Shown here: positions 17,182-25,562 of the stretch, in pieces | Layout: each line of letters starts with the position of its first letter | How positions within the stretch are numbered: position 1 is the stretch's first letter | DNA from: Ruegeria sp. R14_0 | GTDB lineage: Bacteria > Pseudomonadota > Alphaproteobacteria > Rhodobacterales > Rhodobacteraceae | NCBI RefSeq assembly: GCF_017743975.1 | Contig: NZ_JAGHRC010000007.1 | Span: 124,001 to 188,000, forward strand | DNA: 64,000 bases | Reading direction: 5' to 3' | The notes under the pieces: model-generated | Database searches by the model: none | Seen by the model: only the letters and a program-made list of their open reading frames with translations | Told to the model about the DNA's origin: nothing | Made by a program: the position numbers and the translations under genes

Positions 17182-17490
17182 ATGTGGGAAACAGCTGCCG
17201 CAGGGTTTTCAGCCATGGGCTCAGAGGCTCGGCTAAAGGTTCTCAAGACATTGGTTCGGGCCGGCCAGACCGGTCTGACGGTGGGAGAGATTCAGGACAG
17301 AACAGGCATCGCGCCTTCGACACTCGCCCATCACCTGCGCTTTCTCGCAGCTGGTGGGGTCGTTGAACAGGAAAAAGTTGGGCGTAGCACCATCAACCGC
17401 GCGAACTATGACGAACTGCGAAGCCTCGCACAGTTCATCCTCAGCGAATGCTGCGTAGACGAAGTAGGAAAGGTCGCGAACGATGGCTGA
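17182..17490 (+). CDS. ArsR/SmtB-family transcriptional repressor
   Basis: A 102-residue winged-helix regulator. It has LTVGEIQDRTGIAPSTLAHH (recognition helix) and the wing VEQEKVGRSTINRANYDEL. The canonical alpha-3 ELCVCDL metal site is absent. A Cys pair near the C-terminus (SECCVDE) could be the metal or thiol sensor. Of two in-frame Met codons, the one at 17182 has GGAG 7 bases upstream; the one at 17176 is too close. It overlaps the permease gene by 8 bases, so the pair is an operon, presumably repressed at the palindrome 17151-17166. Confidence 0.87.
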   Translation: MWETAAAGFSAMGSEARLKVLKTLVRAGQTGLTVGEIQDRTGIAPSTLAHHLRFLAAGGVVEQEKVGRSTINRANYDELRSLAQFILSECCVDEVGKVANDG

Positions 17491-18514
17491 GCTGACACAA
17501 AACCCGAAGGCACCGGCGAAAGTTGCCGTTGACCTGATCAAGACCCCCTGGGCCCTTATCGTGGCCATTCTGGCACTGGTTGCCATTCTGGACCCCGGGA
17601 ACTGGCCTGAGGTTGTTACGTTCGCGGTAAAGGCGCTGGCCCATACTGGCCAATACATCCTGTTTGCGGTGCTTCTGCTGTCTTACCTCAAGGCAACGGG
17701 TGCCGAGGTCATGGTCGCGCGCGCGTTCGAAGGGCGTGAGACCCGTATGATCTTTCTGGCCGCGCTGTTCGGTGGGCTTGCCCCATTTTGTTCCTGCGAG
17801 GTGATCCCGTTTATCGCCGGTCTGCTTGCGCTCGGCGCGCCTTTGTCGGCGGTCATGGCGTTCTGGCTGAGCTCACCACTGATTGACCCACCGACCCTTC
17901 TGATCACCGCGGGTGCTTTGGGGTGGCCCTTTGCAATCGGCAAGGCCATTGCCGCGGTTGCGCTGGGTCTTTTCGGTGGATTTGCTGTGCGCGCGCTGAT
18001 GCGCAGCGGGGCTTTTGCCCAGCCTCTGCGTGAATACAAGCCAGCCAGCTGCTGTGGGTGTGGACCCAAACAGGACGACAAGCCCGTCTGGAAGTTCTGG
18101 CAAGAACCCGAGCGCCGTCAGAGGTTCCGGTCAGAGTTCGTTCACAACGGTTTGTTCCTGCTGAAATGGCTGGCTTTGGCCTATGTGCTCGAGGCGCTGC
18201 TGGTTAGCTATGTTCCCGCCGATCTGATCGCGCGCGTTGTTGGCGGCGAAGGCGTTGTGCCCATCGTCATCGCGGCACTGGTCGGGATGCCCGCCTACCT
18301 GAACTCGTACGTCGCGCCGCCGCTTCTGGCAGGGCTGACGGAACAAGGGATGAGCGCGGGCGCTGCGATGTCTTTCATGGTCGCAGGCGCAGTCAGCTCA
18401 ATCCCGGCCATGGCCGCCGTCTGGTCACTGGTGAAACCGAGGGTCTTTGCGACCTACCTGGCGCTGGGGATCACAGGGGCCATCATCTCTGGCATTGTGT
18501 TCCAGATGATCTGA
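17483..18514 (+). CDS. Metal/metalloid efflux permease (PF03773, ArsP/SO_0444-like)
   Basis: A 343-residue inner-membrane permease with about eight to ten helices in two halves. Each half carries a conserved loop (FCSCEVIPFIAGLL near residue 95; GMPAYLNSYVAPPLLAGL near residue 270). The hydrophilic middle loop has CCGCGP near residue 190, a likely soft-metal site. Related permeases export methylated arsenite, copper or zinc. It is co-transcribed with the upstream ArsR-type repressor. TauR-like boxes upstream of the operon raise the less likely option of a role linked to sulfonate or sulfite metabolism. Confidence 0.8.
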   Translation: MAELTQNPKAPAKVAVDLIKTPWALIVAILALVAILDPGNWPEVVTFAVKALAHTGQYILFAVLLLSYLKATGAEVMVARAFEGRETRMIFLAALFGGLAPFCSCEVIPFIAGLLALGAPLSAVMAFWLSSPLIDPPTLLITAGALGWPFAIGKAIAAVALGLFGGFAVRALMRSGAFAQPLREYKPASCCGCGPKQDDKPVWKFWQEPERRQRFRSEFVHNGLFLLKWLALAYVLEALLVSYVPADLIARVVGGEGVVPIVIAALVGMPAYLNSYVAPPLLAGLTEQGMSAGAAMSFMVAGAVSSIPAMAAVWSLVKPRVFATYLALGITGAIISGIVFQMI

Positions 18515-18522
18515 ACAAAACA

Positions 18523-18553
18523 ACGCCCGGTGTTTTCGCCGGGCGTCGTTTTT
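18523..18553 (+). terminator. Bidirectional terminator between permease and convergent gene
   Basis: ACGCCCGG (18523-18530), loop TGTTTTCG, CCGGGCGT (18539-18546), then CGTTTTT. The minus strand reads GTTGTTTTG after the same stem, so it can serve both convergent genes. Confidence 0.88.
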
Positions 18554-18941
18554 AACTGGCTTTGCAATGGCGCGGTAGCTTGAACCGGTACCTCGCCTCG
18601 CCACTGTCGACGTAAACACGTTTTTCGATGCAGGCCGTTGTACCAACCGTTTGCGAAATCGGAGCCTCGGTCGAGGTGATCGACGTTGCCGATCCGTCTG
18701 GCAATCTGACCGACGCGATAACGCCGTTCTTGAGATCACCGTTGATTGGAGTGGCCGACAGGACATCGACCGTCATGAAGGCCTCGTGCTCATGCTCACC
18801 ACTGTCGTTGAGGATCAGCAACCCGGCGGCGACTATGATCAGGCTTACACCACCGAGAATGGGCAAGCCCCAGGTTTTCGCAAAAGCATAGATCGAAACG
18901 GCGCGGTGCGGTCCAAACAGTTTGGAAAGAACGTTCAGCAT
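18552..18941 (-). CDS. Small membrane-anchored protein of unknown function
   Basis: A 129-residue protein. It has a short N-terminal region (MLNVLSKLFGPHRAVSIYAF), one transmembrane helix (about residues 25-45, LPILGGVSLIIVAAGLLIL), and then a basic/acidic exported domain with VTVDVLSATPI-like beta segments and two Cys. I do not recognise a family. The ATG at 18941 is chosen because a frame extension would need TTG and overlap a terminator. It lies downstream of trcR but is separated from it by that terminator. Confidence 0.6.
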   Translation of the reverse strand: MLNVLSKLFGPHRAVSIYAFAKTWGLPILGGVSLIIVAAGLLILNDSGEHEHEAFMTVDVLSATPINGDLKNGVIASVRLPDGSATSITSTEAPISQTVGTTACIEKRVYVDSGEARYRFKLPRHCKAS

Positions 18942-18954
18942 GGGATTCTCGTGC

Positions 18955-18983
18955 AAAAAGCCCCGGTCCGTTCAGGCCGGGGC
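18955..18983 (-). terminator. Terminator after trcR
   Basis: On the minus strand GCCCCGG, a 10-base loop, CCGGGGC, then TTTTTG (18983 to 18955). The stem is 7 bp. It lies just upstream of the next minus-strand ATG. Confidence 0.8.
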
Positions 18984-18993
18984 CGTCTGTGCA

Positions 18994-19755
18994 TCAGGGG
19001 CGCAGATCGTCTTCGTCTTCGTCGTCCGCACCACCTTTGGGCAAGTTGAAGAAGCTGTCGGCATCGATAACCGACTCTTCTTCTTTCTCTGCCTCAGGCT
19101 CATCCGACAGCGAGAAGGTCTCCAGACCTTCGATGGCCGTTGGGATCTTGGGTGCGGCGTCCATTTCCAGCGATTGCTCGGTCGAGACCAGCTTGCGGCG
19201 CTCGTCATCGCTCATGACGCCGCCTTCAGCTGCTTTCTTGGCGGCTGCCTTCTGGACGATGGCGTCCAGCTCGGACTGCTTACACAGGCCAAGGGCAACC
19301 GGATCGATCGGTTGCATGTTGGCGATGTTCCAGTGGGTGCGCTCGCGGATCGACTGGATGGTCGGCTTAGTGGTGCCCACCAGCTTGGCGATCTGGCCGT
19401 CGCTGAGTTCGGGGTGGAACTTGACCAGCCACAGGATCGAGTTCGGGCGATCCTGACGCTTGGACAGAGGCGTGTAACGCGGGCCACGGCGCTTTTCCTC
19501 ACCCGACGCGGCCGGGTTGAACTTGAGCTTCAGCTTGTGCAGCGGGTTGTTCTGCGCCGTGTCGATCTCTTCTTGGGTCAGCTGGTTGTTGGCGATGGGG
19601 TCAAATCCTTTGACGCCCGCAGCCACGTCACCGTCTGCAATGCCCTGCACTTCAAGCTCGTGCATGCCTACGAAATCCGCGATCTGCTTGAAGCTGATCG
19701 TGGTGTTGTCCACCAGCCATACGGCTGTTGCCTTGGCCATAAGCGGTTTTGCCAT
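18994..19755 (-). CDS. trcR: Cell-cycle transcriptional regulator TrcR (DUF1013)
   Basis: A 253-residue cytosolic protein conserved across alphaproteobacteria. The N-terminal half has two HTH-like segments (NTTISFKQIADFVGMHELEV and LSDGQIAKLVGTTKPTIQSI). The C-terminal third is acidic and rich in Ala, Lys and Glu, ending DDEDEDDLRP. In Caulobacter the homologue binds RNA polymerase and affects cell-cycle transcription (from memory). GGAGA eight bases upstream supports the ATG at 19755. It is divergent from an RNase T2 gene. Confidence 0.88.
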   Translation of the reverse strand: MAKPLMAKATAVWLVDNTTISFKQIADFVGMHELEVQGIADGDVAAGVKGFDPIANNQLTQEEIDTAQNNPLHKLKLKFNPAASGEEKRRGPRYTPLSKRQDRPNSILWLVKFHPELSDGQIAKLVGTTKPTIQSIRERTHWNIANMQPIDPVALGLCKQSELDAIVQKAAAKKAAEGGVMSDDERRKLVSTEQSLEMDAAPKIPTAIEGLETFSLSDEPEAEKEEESVIDADSFFNLPKGGADDEDEDDLRP

Positions 19756-19885
19756 CAGCCCGTCTCCTATAAATACATCTGTCCCGTCGCCGGAATTCGG
19801 CGGCCCCGTGGTCTTGGGGCAGGTTTCCGTTGTCGGGGAACTTGGCCCGTATATAGTCGCGCTGAGGCAAGAAGGGAAGAGGCGA

Positions 19886-20527
19886 ATGCGCCAAGGGTTT
19901 CTGGGGTTGGTTTTGGGACTGTTCGGTGCGCTAGCCGCGCAGGCCGATGGCGAAAAGGCAGGTGAGTTTGATTACTATGTCCTGTCGCTCAGCTGGTCGC
20001 CGAATTGGTGCGCACGCGAGGGTGATGCGCGCAGGTCTGATCAATGCGATGCGCGCCACGACCACGGGTGGATTCTGCACGGGCTTTGGCCCCAGTATCA
20101 TCAGGGCTGGCCTGCGTTCTGCCGCACGCCCGAAGCCCCACCGTCGCGCGCGATGACCCGCGAAATGACGGATATTCAGGGCTCGTCAGGATTGGCCTGG
20201 CATCAGTGGAAAAAACACGGAACCTGTTCAGGACTGTCGGCGCGGGACTACTTTGCTCTGTCTCGGCAGGCCTATGGGATGGTTGAACGCCCGCAGGTGT
20301 TCCGCAAACTGGATACGTCAGTCAAACTTCCCGCATCTGTCGTGGAAGAAGCGTTTCTCAATGCCAATCCCGGCCTCAAACGCGACATGGTTACCGTAAC
20401 CTGCAAGCAAGGCTATATCGAAGAGGTCCGCCTGTGCCTGTCCCGCGACCTCGATCCTGTCCCCTGCGGGCGCGACGTGATCAAGGACTGCGCAGCCAAG
20501 GACGCACTATTTGATCCGATTCGTTAG
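19886..20527 (+). CDS. Secreted ribonuclease T2 family protein
   Basis: 213 residues with a signal peptide (MRQGFLGLVLGLFGALAAQA). Conserved active-site segment 1 is HGWILHGLWPQY, with the catalytic His. Segment 2 is WHQWKKHGTCSGL, with the second His. In typical T2 enzymes the residue before the Trp is a catalytic Glu; here it is Gln (codon CAG). The paired Cys residues needed for periplasmic disulfides are present. The product would degrade RNA in the periplasm for nucleotide scavenging, if active. The frame is open upstream across the divergent promoter, but that part lacks a signal peptide. It overlaps the convergent gene by 4 bases. Confidence 0.88.
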   Translation: MRQGFLGLVLGLFGALAAQADGEKAGEFDYYVLSLSWSPNWCAREGDARRSDQCDARHDHGWILHGLWPQYHQGWPAFCRTPEAPPSRAMTREMTDIQGSSGLAWHQWKKHGTCSGLSARDYFALSRQAYGMVERPQVFRKLDTSVKLPASVVEEAFLNANPGLKRDMVTVTCKQGYIEEVRLCLSRDLDPVPCGRDVIKDCAAKDALFDPIR

Positions 20528-21012
20528 AGTTTCCGGTTCTGGCAATCCCGCGCGTATTCCAGCGCTTTGGCGGTGCCTTTCAGATCAATCGCCATGACCA
20601 CTTCACCTGCCGGATTATAGACCGTCATGGTTTTGTTTTGGGCAATCGCATTCACGAAGCTGCGGTCAGTAAAAAACACCGTCGCGCCGGGCACGTCGCG
20701 CTGATTGAAGCCGATCGCAGTGGCGTCATAGCTTTTGCCGTCCAGATCGAACCGGATCGGATAGCTCTCACCCTGTTTAATGTCGCCCCACGCCTTGTTG
20801 TAGACGGCGAAATAGCCGCGATTGTCCAGCGCGTCATAGCCCAGCCGCACGACCGAGAGGTCCTGATACACCGTCTGGATCAGACACCCGTTTCCAAGCG
20901 CAGGGTCCATCATGATGTTCCAACCTTCGACAAAGCCCTTGTCGATGAGGTCTTGGGCTAGGGCCGAGGTGGCGGTGAAAGCGGCAAGGGTGAGGGCGAG
21001 AAGGCGTGTCAT
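20524..21012 (-). CDS. Exported protein of unknown function
   Basis: A 162-residue periplasmic protein with a clear signal peptide (MTRLLALTLAAFTATSALAQ). The mature part has CLIQTVYQDLSVVRLGYD and a C-terminal LEYARDCQN, so two Cys could form one disulfide. The fold looks beta-rich, and I do not recognise the family. The Met at 21012 is chosen because it begins the signal peptide. It is convergent with RNase T2 and has no operon partner. Confidence 0.65.
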   Translation of the reverse strand: MTRLLALTLAAFTATSALAQDLIDKGFVEGWNIMMDPALGNGCLIQTVYQDLSVVRLGYDALDNRGYFAVYNKAWGDIKQGESYPIRFDLDGKSYDATAIGFNQRDVPGATVFFTDRSFVNAIAQNKTMTVYNPAGEVVMAIDLKGTAKALEYARDCQNRKL

Positions 21013-21207
21013 AACGGTTCCCAATATCAAATGGTTAGGGCCACAATCATAGTACACGTCGGGTGCAGGTGGCAAAGGCCATTCTCGACTGATGCGGCTG
21101 CGAAAGAAGACCTGTGCGCCTGGCGGAACCCGGCTGTGCCTCGCCGGTCAGGCGATTGAAACTAGACTGCGACACTATAGTTTTCATTATAAACCAAGGA
21201 GTGAGTC

Positions 21208-21705
21208 ATGCCACAACATCCAAGAACATTCTCTCACATTGGATTGTCCGTCCCTGACGTTGACGAGGCTGTAAAGTTCTATTCCGAAGTCCTTGGCTTC
21301 TATGTAATCATGCCGCCAACGGACGTGGTAGAGGATGATACGGATATCGGTGTTATGTGCACTGATGTGTTTGGTCCGGAATGGAAAAAACTACGTATTG
21401 CTCATCTCGCGACGGCTGATCGGATCGGGTTCGAGCTTTTCGAATTTCACGGGAATTATGTACCGGAAAACAATATCGACTTTCGCCAGAATGGTACGTT
21501 CCATTTTTGCATCCAAGACCCGGATGTCGAAGGCCTGGTAGAAAAAATCGTTGCAGCGGGTGGCAAACAACGGATGCCGATCCGATACTATTATCCCGGA
21601 GAGAAACCCTATCGCATGGTCTATGTCGAAGACCCATTTGGAATCGTCTTCGAGATATACAGCCATTCCTATGAATTGACTTATTCGTCAGGTGCTTACA
21701 CCTGA
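21208..21705 (+). CDS. Glyoxalase/bleomycin-resistance (VOC) superfamily protein
   Basis: A 165-residue metalloenzyme-type VOC protein made of two beta-alpha-beta-beta-beta repeats. Likely metal ligands are His in SHIGLSVPD, Glu in FELFEF, His in GTFHFCIQD and Glu in GIVFEIYSHS, so the site appears intact. AAGGAG 7 bases before the ATG is a strong ribosome site. Base composition and codon use are more AT-rich than the neighbours (many AAT, TAT, GTA codons), and the upstream 100 bases are AT-rich too, which suggests recent transfer. The substrate is unknown. Confidence 0.85.
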   Translation: MPQHPRTFSHIGLSVPDVDEAVKFYSEVLGFYVIMPPTDVVEDDTDIGVMCTDVFGPEWKKLRIAHLATADRIGFELFEFHGNYVPENNIDFRQNGTFHFCIQDPDVEGLVEKIVAAGGKQRMPIRYYYPGEKPYRMVYVEDPFGIVFEIYSHSYELTYSSGAYT

Positions 21706-21775
21706 GAAGCGGAACAGACTTTGGTGTGCAACCGGAAGGGGCAAGAGCGTTCTGTTTGTTGTCGTATCGCACGGC

Positions 21776-22369
21776 TCAGAGCTCTTTTCGCGCCCTCAGC
21801 GCAGCCGAAATCGTTCCGTCATCCAAATAGTCCAACTCGCCCCCGATCGGCACGCCCTGCGCCAGTGAGGTCAGGCGGACCTGTCCCTCTAGTTGATCGG
21901 CGATGTAATGGGCGGTGGTCTGGCCATCGACTGTGGCATTCAGGGCAAGAATAACTTCGGAAATCCCTTCTGCCAGTACCCTGTCCTTGAGGCGGGGAAT
22001 GCGCAGCTCGTCCGGGCCGACCCCGTCCAAGGCCGACAGTGTTCCGCCCAGCACGTGGTAGCGGCCTTTGAAGACGCCTGCGCGCTCCATCGCCCAGAGG
22101 TCGGCAACGTCCTCTACCACGCAGAGTTCTCCGGTTGAGCGGGCCTCGCTATTGCAGATGTCGCAGATATCGGCGGTGCCGACATTGCCGCAGTTCAAAC
22201 ATTCACGAGCGGTTACGGCCACTTGTTGCATCGCGTCCGACAAAGGCGTCAGCAGCAGGCCGCGTTTGCGGATCAGGTGCAGTACGGCACGGCGGGCTGA
22301 GCGCGGGCCGAGGCCCGGCAGCTTGGCCATCAGGTCGATCAGATTGTCGATGTCGCTGTTCGAACTCAC
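21776..22369 (-). CDS. recR: Recombination protein RecR
   Basis: A 197-residue DNA-binding ring protein that works with RecO to load RecA at gaps. Features in order are a helix-hairpin-helix ([17 protein letters not shown]), a four-Cys zinc finger ([16 protein letters not shown]) and a Toprim domain ([14 protein letters not shown]). The start codon is GTG at 22369. It belongs to the classical dnaX-ybaB-recR group on the minus strand, but a small membrane gene and a dispersed repeat interrupt the spacing. Confidence 0.96.
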   Translation of the reverse strand: MSSNSDIDNLIDLMAKLPGLGPRSARRAVLHLIRKRGLLLTPLSDAMQQVAVTARECLNCGNVGTADICDICNSEARSTGELCVVEDVADLWAMERAGVFKGRYHVLGGTLSALDGVGPDELRIPRLKDRVLAEGISEVILALNATVDGQTTAHYIADQLEGQVRLTSLAQGVPIGGELDYLDDGTISAALRARKEL

Positions 22370-22391
22370 GGCCTGCCCTGTGGTCCGCCGA

Positions 22392-22428
22392 AGGACGCCT
22401 CCGGCGGGAGTATTTTAGAAAAGATGAA
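22392..22428 (+). repeat. Dispersed intergenic repeat, degenerate copy C
   Basis: CGCCTCCGGCGGGAGTATTT, TAGAAAAGATGAAG lies in the recR-ybaB spacer. It shares the layout GC hairpin, then (GG)xATTTTxxxxxAGATGAAG with copies A and B. It seems a variant of the same family; similarity is partial. Confidence 0.5.
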
Positions 22429-22430
22429 GA

Positions 22431-22775
22431 TCAGAATGGCAGCTTGATATCTTTTGGCAAGCCCATGCTTTCGGTCAGCTTGGCCATTTCTTCCTGCGAC
22501 CGTTCAGCGGCTTTGGTTTGCGCATCTTTGATGGCGGCCAGAATCAGGTCTTCGACGACTTCTTTGTCGTCGCCGTTGAAGATAGACGGGTCGATATCGA
22601 GACCTTTCAGCTCGCCTTTGGCCGTGGCAGTGGCCTTGACCAGACCTGCACCGGATTCGCCGACAACCATCATGTTGTTCAGCTCTTCCTGCATATCCGT
22701 CATCTTGGTCTGCAAATCCTGCGCGGATTTCATCATCTTGGCCATATCGCCCAGACCGCCGAGTCCTTTGAGCAT
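22431..22775 (-). CDS. ybaB: YbaB/EbfC nucleoid-associated protein
   Basis: A 114-residue DNA-binding protein that forms a tweezer-like dimer. It begins MLKGLGGLGDMAKMMKSAQD and has the family motif VVGESGAGLVKATATAKGEL near the middle. The frame is open further upstream, but only the Met at 22775 gives the usual N-terminus, and AGGAGA lies 7 bases before it. The gene lies between dnaX and recR, as in most bacteria. Confidence 0.95.
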   Translation of the reverse strand: MLKGLGGLGDMAKMMKSAQDLQTKMTDMQEELNNMMVVGESGAGLVKATATAKGELKGLDIDPSIFNGDDKEVVEDLILAAIKDAQTKAAERSQEEMAKLTESMGLPKDIKLPF

Positions 22776-22785
22776 TGGTTTTCTC

Positions 22786-23184
22786 CTAGTTGCGGGGGCG
22801 CAGTGCGCCGTGAATGAGTGTGGCACATATTGCAATTGCAAGGCCGACGAACAAGAGGGGAGATCCAATACAACCTTCGCGCATAGCTTCCCATCTGACA
22901 TCATCCAGAACTGGGCCGTAGTAATTTGCAGCAACCGTGATGGAGGCCAGAAACCAGAACGCGGCTGTTGCCCATTTCAGAATGCGCCGCCTAGTTTTGA
23001 ACGCAACCACACTGAGGGCCAGAATTACAAGCCCTAGCGGAGTGACGGTCAACGCGACGAGTTCATCTACCATCGAAGCTGGACCTGATGCAGGGTCCCA
23101 GAGTGGCCTCTCTTTGTCGCAGACCTCAGCCGCCGCCTCTGTTGCGATAAGCGTGAGTATCAATCCTCCTCGAATGGATCCCAT
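22786..23184 (-). CDS. Small polytopic membrane protein of unknown function
   Basis: 132 residues with three or four hydrophobic stretches (signal-like N-terminus, about residues 45-62, 69-87 and 108-124) and a short Cys-containing periplasmic part (EVCDKERPLWDP). No family is recognised. The ATG lies inside the dnaX 3' end, so the genes overlap by 25 bases, and it ends 10 bases before ybaB. This makes it a translationally coupled insert in the usually tight dnaX-ybaB-recR group. Confidence 0.6.
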   Translation of the reverse strand: MGSIRGGLILTLIATEAAAEVCDKERPLWDPASGPASMVDELVALTVTPLGLVILALSVVAFKTRRRILKWATAAFWFLASITVAANYYGPVLDDVRWEAMREGCIGSPLLFVGLAIAICATLIHGALRPRN

Positions 23185-24911
23185 TCGTCTTCGACCTCAG
23201 GCAGGGCTTCGGTTTCAACCTTGGCGGCGCGTTCTTCGGGTGTTTCGATCCGTTTGATGCGGGCTTTAGGGAATTGCATCAGAACGGCCTGAACCAGCGG
23301 GTGCTGTTCGGCCTGTGCTTTTAGCGCCAGATCGGCTGCGTCGCGGATTTCGGCGATCGTGGCGGCATCCCCGTCCGCGACGATTGAGACAGCCCACCTG
23401 TTTCCGGTCCAACGCTGCAGGGCCGAGCCGAGCCGTTGAGCCAGATCGGTCGGGGCGTTGTCCGTCGGGGTAAACTCGATCCGGCCCGGGGAATACGAGA
23501 CGAGACGCACACCGTTTTCGACTTCGACCAGCAGCTTGACGTCCCGATTGGTGCGGATCAGTTCCACCACGTGTTCGAAGGTCGGAAATCGGGCCAGCGC
23601 GGTCTGGACGTCCTGAGCCAGTGCTGCTGTTGGTGCGCCCGCCGGTCCGCGCTGTGGCGCAACCTGTGTCGATGACGTCGCCTGTACCGCGGCATGAGAC
23701 GGCACAGCGACACCCCCGCCCGGGCCACCGTTTGGCGGCGGTGGTGGCGCATCTTGCAGTCGTTTGATCAACTCTTCCGGGCTGGGCAGATCTGCCACGT
23801 GGGTCAGGCGGATCACCGCCATTTCAGCCGCCATCATCGCGTTGGGCGCGGCGGACACCTCCTCCAGCGCTTTCAACAGCATTTGCCACATCCGGGTCAA
23901 AACGCGCATTGGCAGCGCCTCGGCCATTTGCTGGCCGCGTGCACGCTCGTCGGGTGAGACGGTGGGGTCTTCGGCAGCGTCCGGCGTAATTTTGACGACG
24001 GACACCCAGTGAGTGATTTCCGCGAGATCGCGCAGTACAGCCAACGGGTCGGCCCCTTCGGCGTATTGACCGCTTAACTCAGTCAAGGCACCCGCCGCGT
24101 CGCCGCGCAGGATCATGTCCATCAGGTCCAATACGCGGCCCCGGTCGGCAAGACCCAGCATCGCCCGCACCTGATCGGCACTGGTTTCGCCCGCACCGTG
24201 GCTGATCGCCTGATCCAGCAGCGAGGTCGCATCGCGGGCCGATCCCTCAGCCGCGCGGGTGATCAGGGCCAGCGCATCGTCGGCGATCTGTGCCCCTTCG
24301 GCGGCCGCGATCTTGTTCAAAAGGCCGATCATGTCCTCGGGTTCGATCCGGCGCAGGTCGAAGCGTTGGCAACGCGACAGGACGGTCACCGGAACCTTGC
24401 GGATCTCGGTCGTCGCAAAGATGAATTTCACATGCTCAGGCGGTTCTTCCAACGTCTTGAGCAGCGCGTTGAAGGCGCTGGTCGAGAGCATGTGAACTTC
24501 GTCGATGATGTAGATTTTGTAGCGGGCAGACGCAGCGCGATACCGAACACTGTCGATGATCTCGCGGATATCATTCACACCGGTGCGGCTGGCGGCGTCC
24601 ATTTCCATCACGTCGACATGACGGCCCTCCATGATGGCCACGCAATGTTCGCACTTGCCACAGGGCTCGGTCGTCGGGCCGCCGTTGCCATCCGGCCCGA
24701 TGCAGTTCATTCCCTTGGCAATGATCCGCGCCGTGGTCGTTTTGCCGGTGCCGCGAATGCCGGTCATGATGAAGGCCTGCGCGATCCGATCCGCCTCAAA
24801 CGCGTTTTTCAGCGTGCGCACCATTGCGTCCTGTCCAACCAGATCTGCAAAGGTCTCGGGGCGGTACTTGCGGGCAAGAACCTGATAGGCGGTGCTGGGC
24901 GTTTCGGTCAT
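23160..24911 (-). CDS. dnaX: DNA polymerase III subunit tau/gamma
   Basis: A 583-residue clamp-loader ATPase. Walker A is GIRGTGKTTTAR, the zinc module is CGKCEHC (with one more Cys upstream and downstream), Walker B is IIDEVHML, and sensor 1 lies in FIFATTEIRKVP. A Pro/Gly-rich linker (PPPPPNGGPGGG near residue 415) leads to a tau-type C-terminal domain ending in acidic EDEWDPFEED. I saw no A-rich slippery heptamer, so a separate gamma form by frameshifting is not evident. The Met at 24911 (MTETPSTAYQVLARKYRP) is the conserved start. Confidence 0.96.
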   Translation of the reverse strand: MTETPSTAYQVLARKYRPETFADLVGQDAMVRTLKNAFEADRIAQAFIMTGIRGTGKTTTARIIAKGMNCIGPDGNGGPTTEPCGKCEHCVAIMEGRHVDVMEMDAASRTGVNDIREIIDSVRYRAASARYKIYIIDEVHMLSTSAFNALLKTLEEPPEHVKFIFATTEIRKVPVTVLSRCQRFDLRRIEPEDMIGLLNKIAAAEGAQIADDALALITRAAEGSARDATSLLDQAISHGAGETSADQVRAMLGLADRGRVLDLMDMILRGDAAGALTELSGQYAEGADPLAVLRDLAEITHWVSVVKITPDAAEDPTVSPDERARGQQMAEALPMRVLTRMWQMLLKALEEVSAAPNAMMAAEMAVIRLTHVADLPSPEELIKRLQDAPPPPPNGGPGGGVAVPSHAAVQATSSTQVAPQRGPAGAPTAALAQDVQTALARFPTFEHVVELIRTNRDVKLLVEVENGVRLVSYSPGRIEFTPTDNAPTDLAQRLGSALQRWTGNRWAVSIVADGDAATIAEIRDAADLALKAQAEQHPLVQAVLMQFPKARIKRIETPEERAAKVETEALPEVEDEWDPFEED

Positions 24912-25057
24912 ATCTGCTCTGTCGGATTCGTAACAGGGATGCAGCGTAGAGACCCGCGTCGCCCGCGTCCACAGCAGGGTTGTAGGAATTTCGGTTTGGT
25001 TTGTATTGAAGGAAGGAAGTGACCAACGAATCCCGCCATGCACGAAGGAGCACCGCT

Positions 25058-25555
25058 TTGGCAGAATTCGAAATCCATGCCCTCGACGTTGGCCCCGGCC
25101 AACTGGCGCTGTCGCCCTTGCCCGGCGCGGGCGGTGCCTATGACCACGATCTGAGTGTGGTGCGCAATTGGGACCCTGATCTTGTGATTTCCATGACCAC
25201 CGAAGCTGAAATGCAGCAGGCCGGAGCGGCTGGTTTTGGCGACGATGTTCAAAGTGTCTCTGCGGGATGGCAGCACCTGCCGATTGAAGACTTCGGAGCG
25301 CCGCCCCCGACGATTCAGGCCCTTTGGCCCGAGACCAGCGCTTCGGCCCGGCAGGTTTTGGCCCGTGGCGGGCGCGTGTTGGTCCATTGCCGGGGTGGCT
25401 GCGGACGGTCCGGCATGGTCGTGCTGAGGTTGATGATCGAAAGCGGTGAGGCGCCCGCGCAAGCCCTTGCGCGCCTGCGCGCGACTCGGCCTTGCGCCGT
25501 GGAAACCGTCCCGCAGATGGATTGGGCCATGCATCTGACCCAGCACAGTCCGTGA
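25058..25555 (+). CDS. Protein-tyrosine-phosphatase-like protein
   Basis: A 165-residue cysteine phosphatase. The P-loop VHCRGGCGRSG (HC-x5-R-S/T type) holds nucleophile Cys and phosphate-binding Arg near residues 115-125. LPIEDFGAPPP before it may carry the general-acid Asp. The substrate is unknown; homologues are labelled dual-specificity or tyrosine phosphatases. I place the start at TTG 25058, which has AAGGAG exactly 7 bases upstream. A GTG at 25019 would lie directly against its ribosome site and add a basic tail. Confidence 0.8.
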   Translation: MAEFEIHALDVGPGQLALSPLPGAGGAYDHDLSVVRNWDPDLVISMTTEAEMQQAGAAGFGDDVQSVSAGWQHLPIEDFGAPPPTIQALWPETSASARQVLARGGRVLVHCRGGCGRSGMVVLRLMIESGEAPAQALARLRATRPCAVETVPQMDWAMHLTQHSP

Positions 25556-25562
25556 GGGCCGA

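Noticed and set aside
23160..24911. Programmed frameshift in dnaX to make gamma
   Set aside because: I looked for an A-rich or similar slippery heptamer near the Pro/Gly linker and found none.
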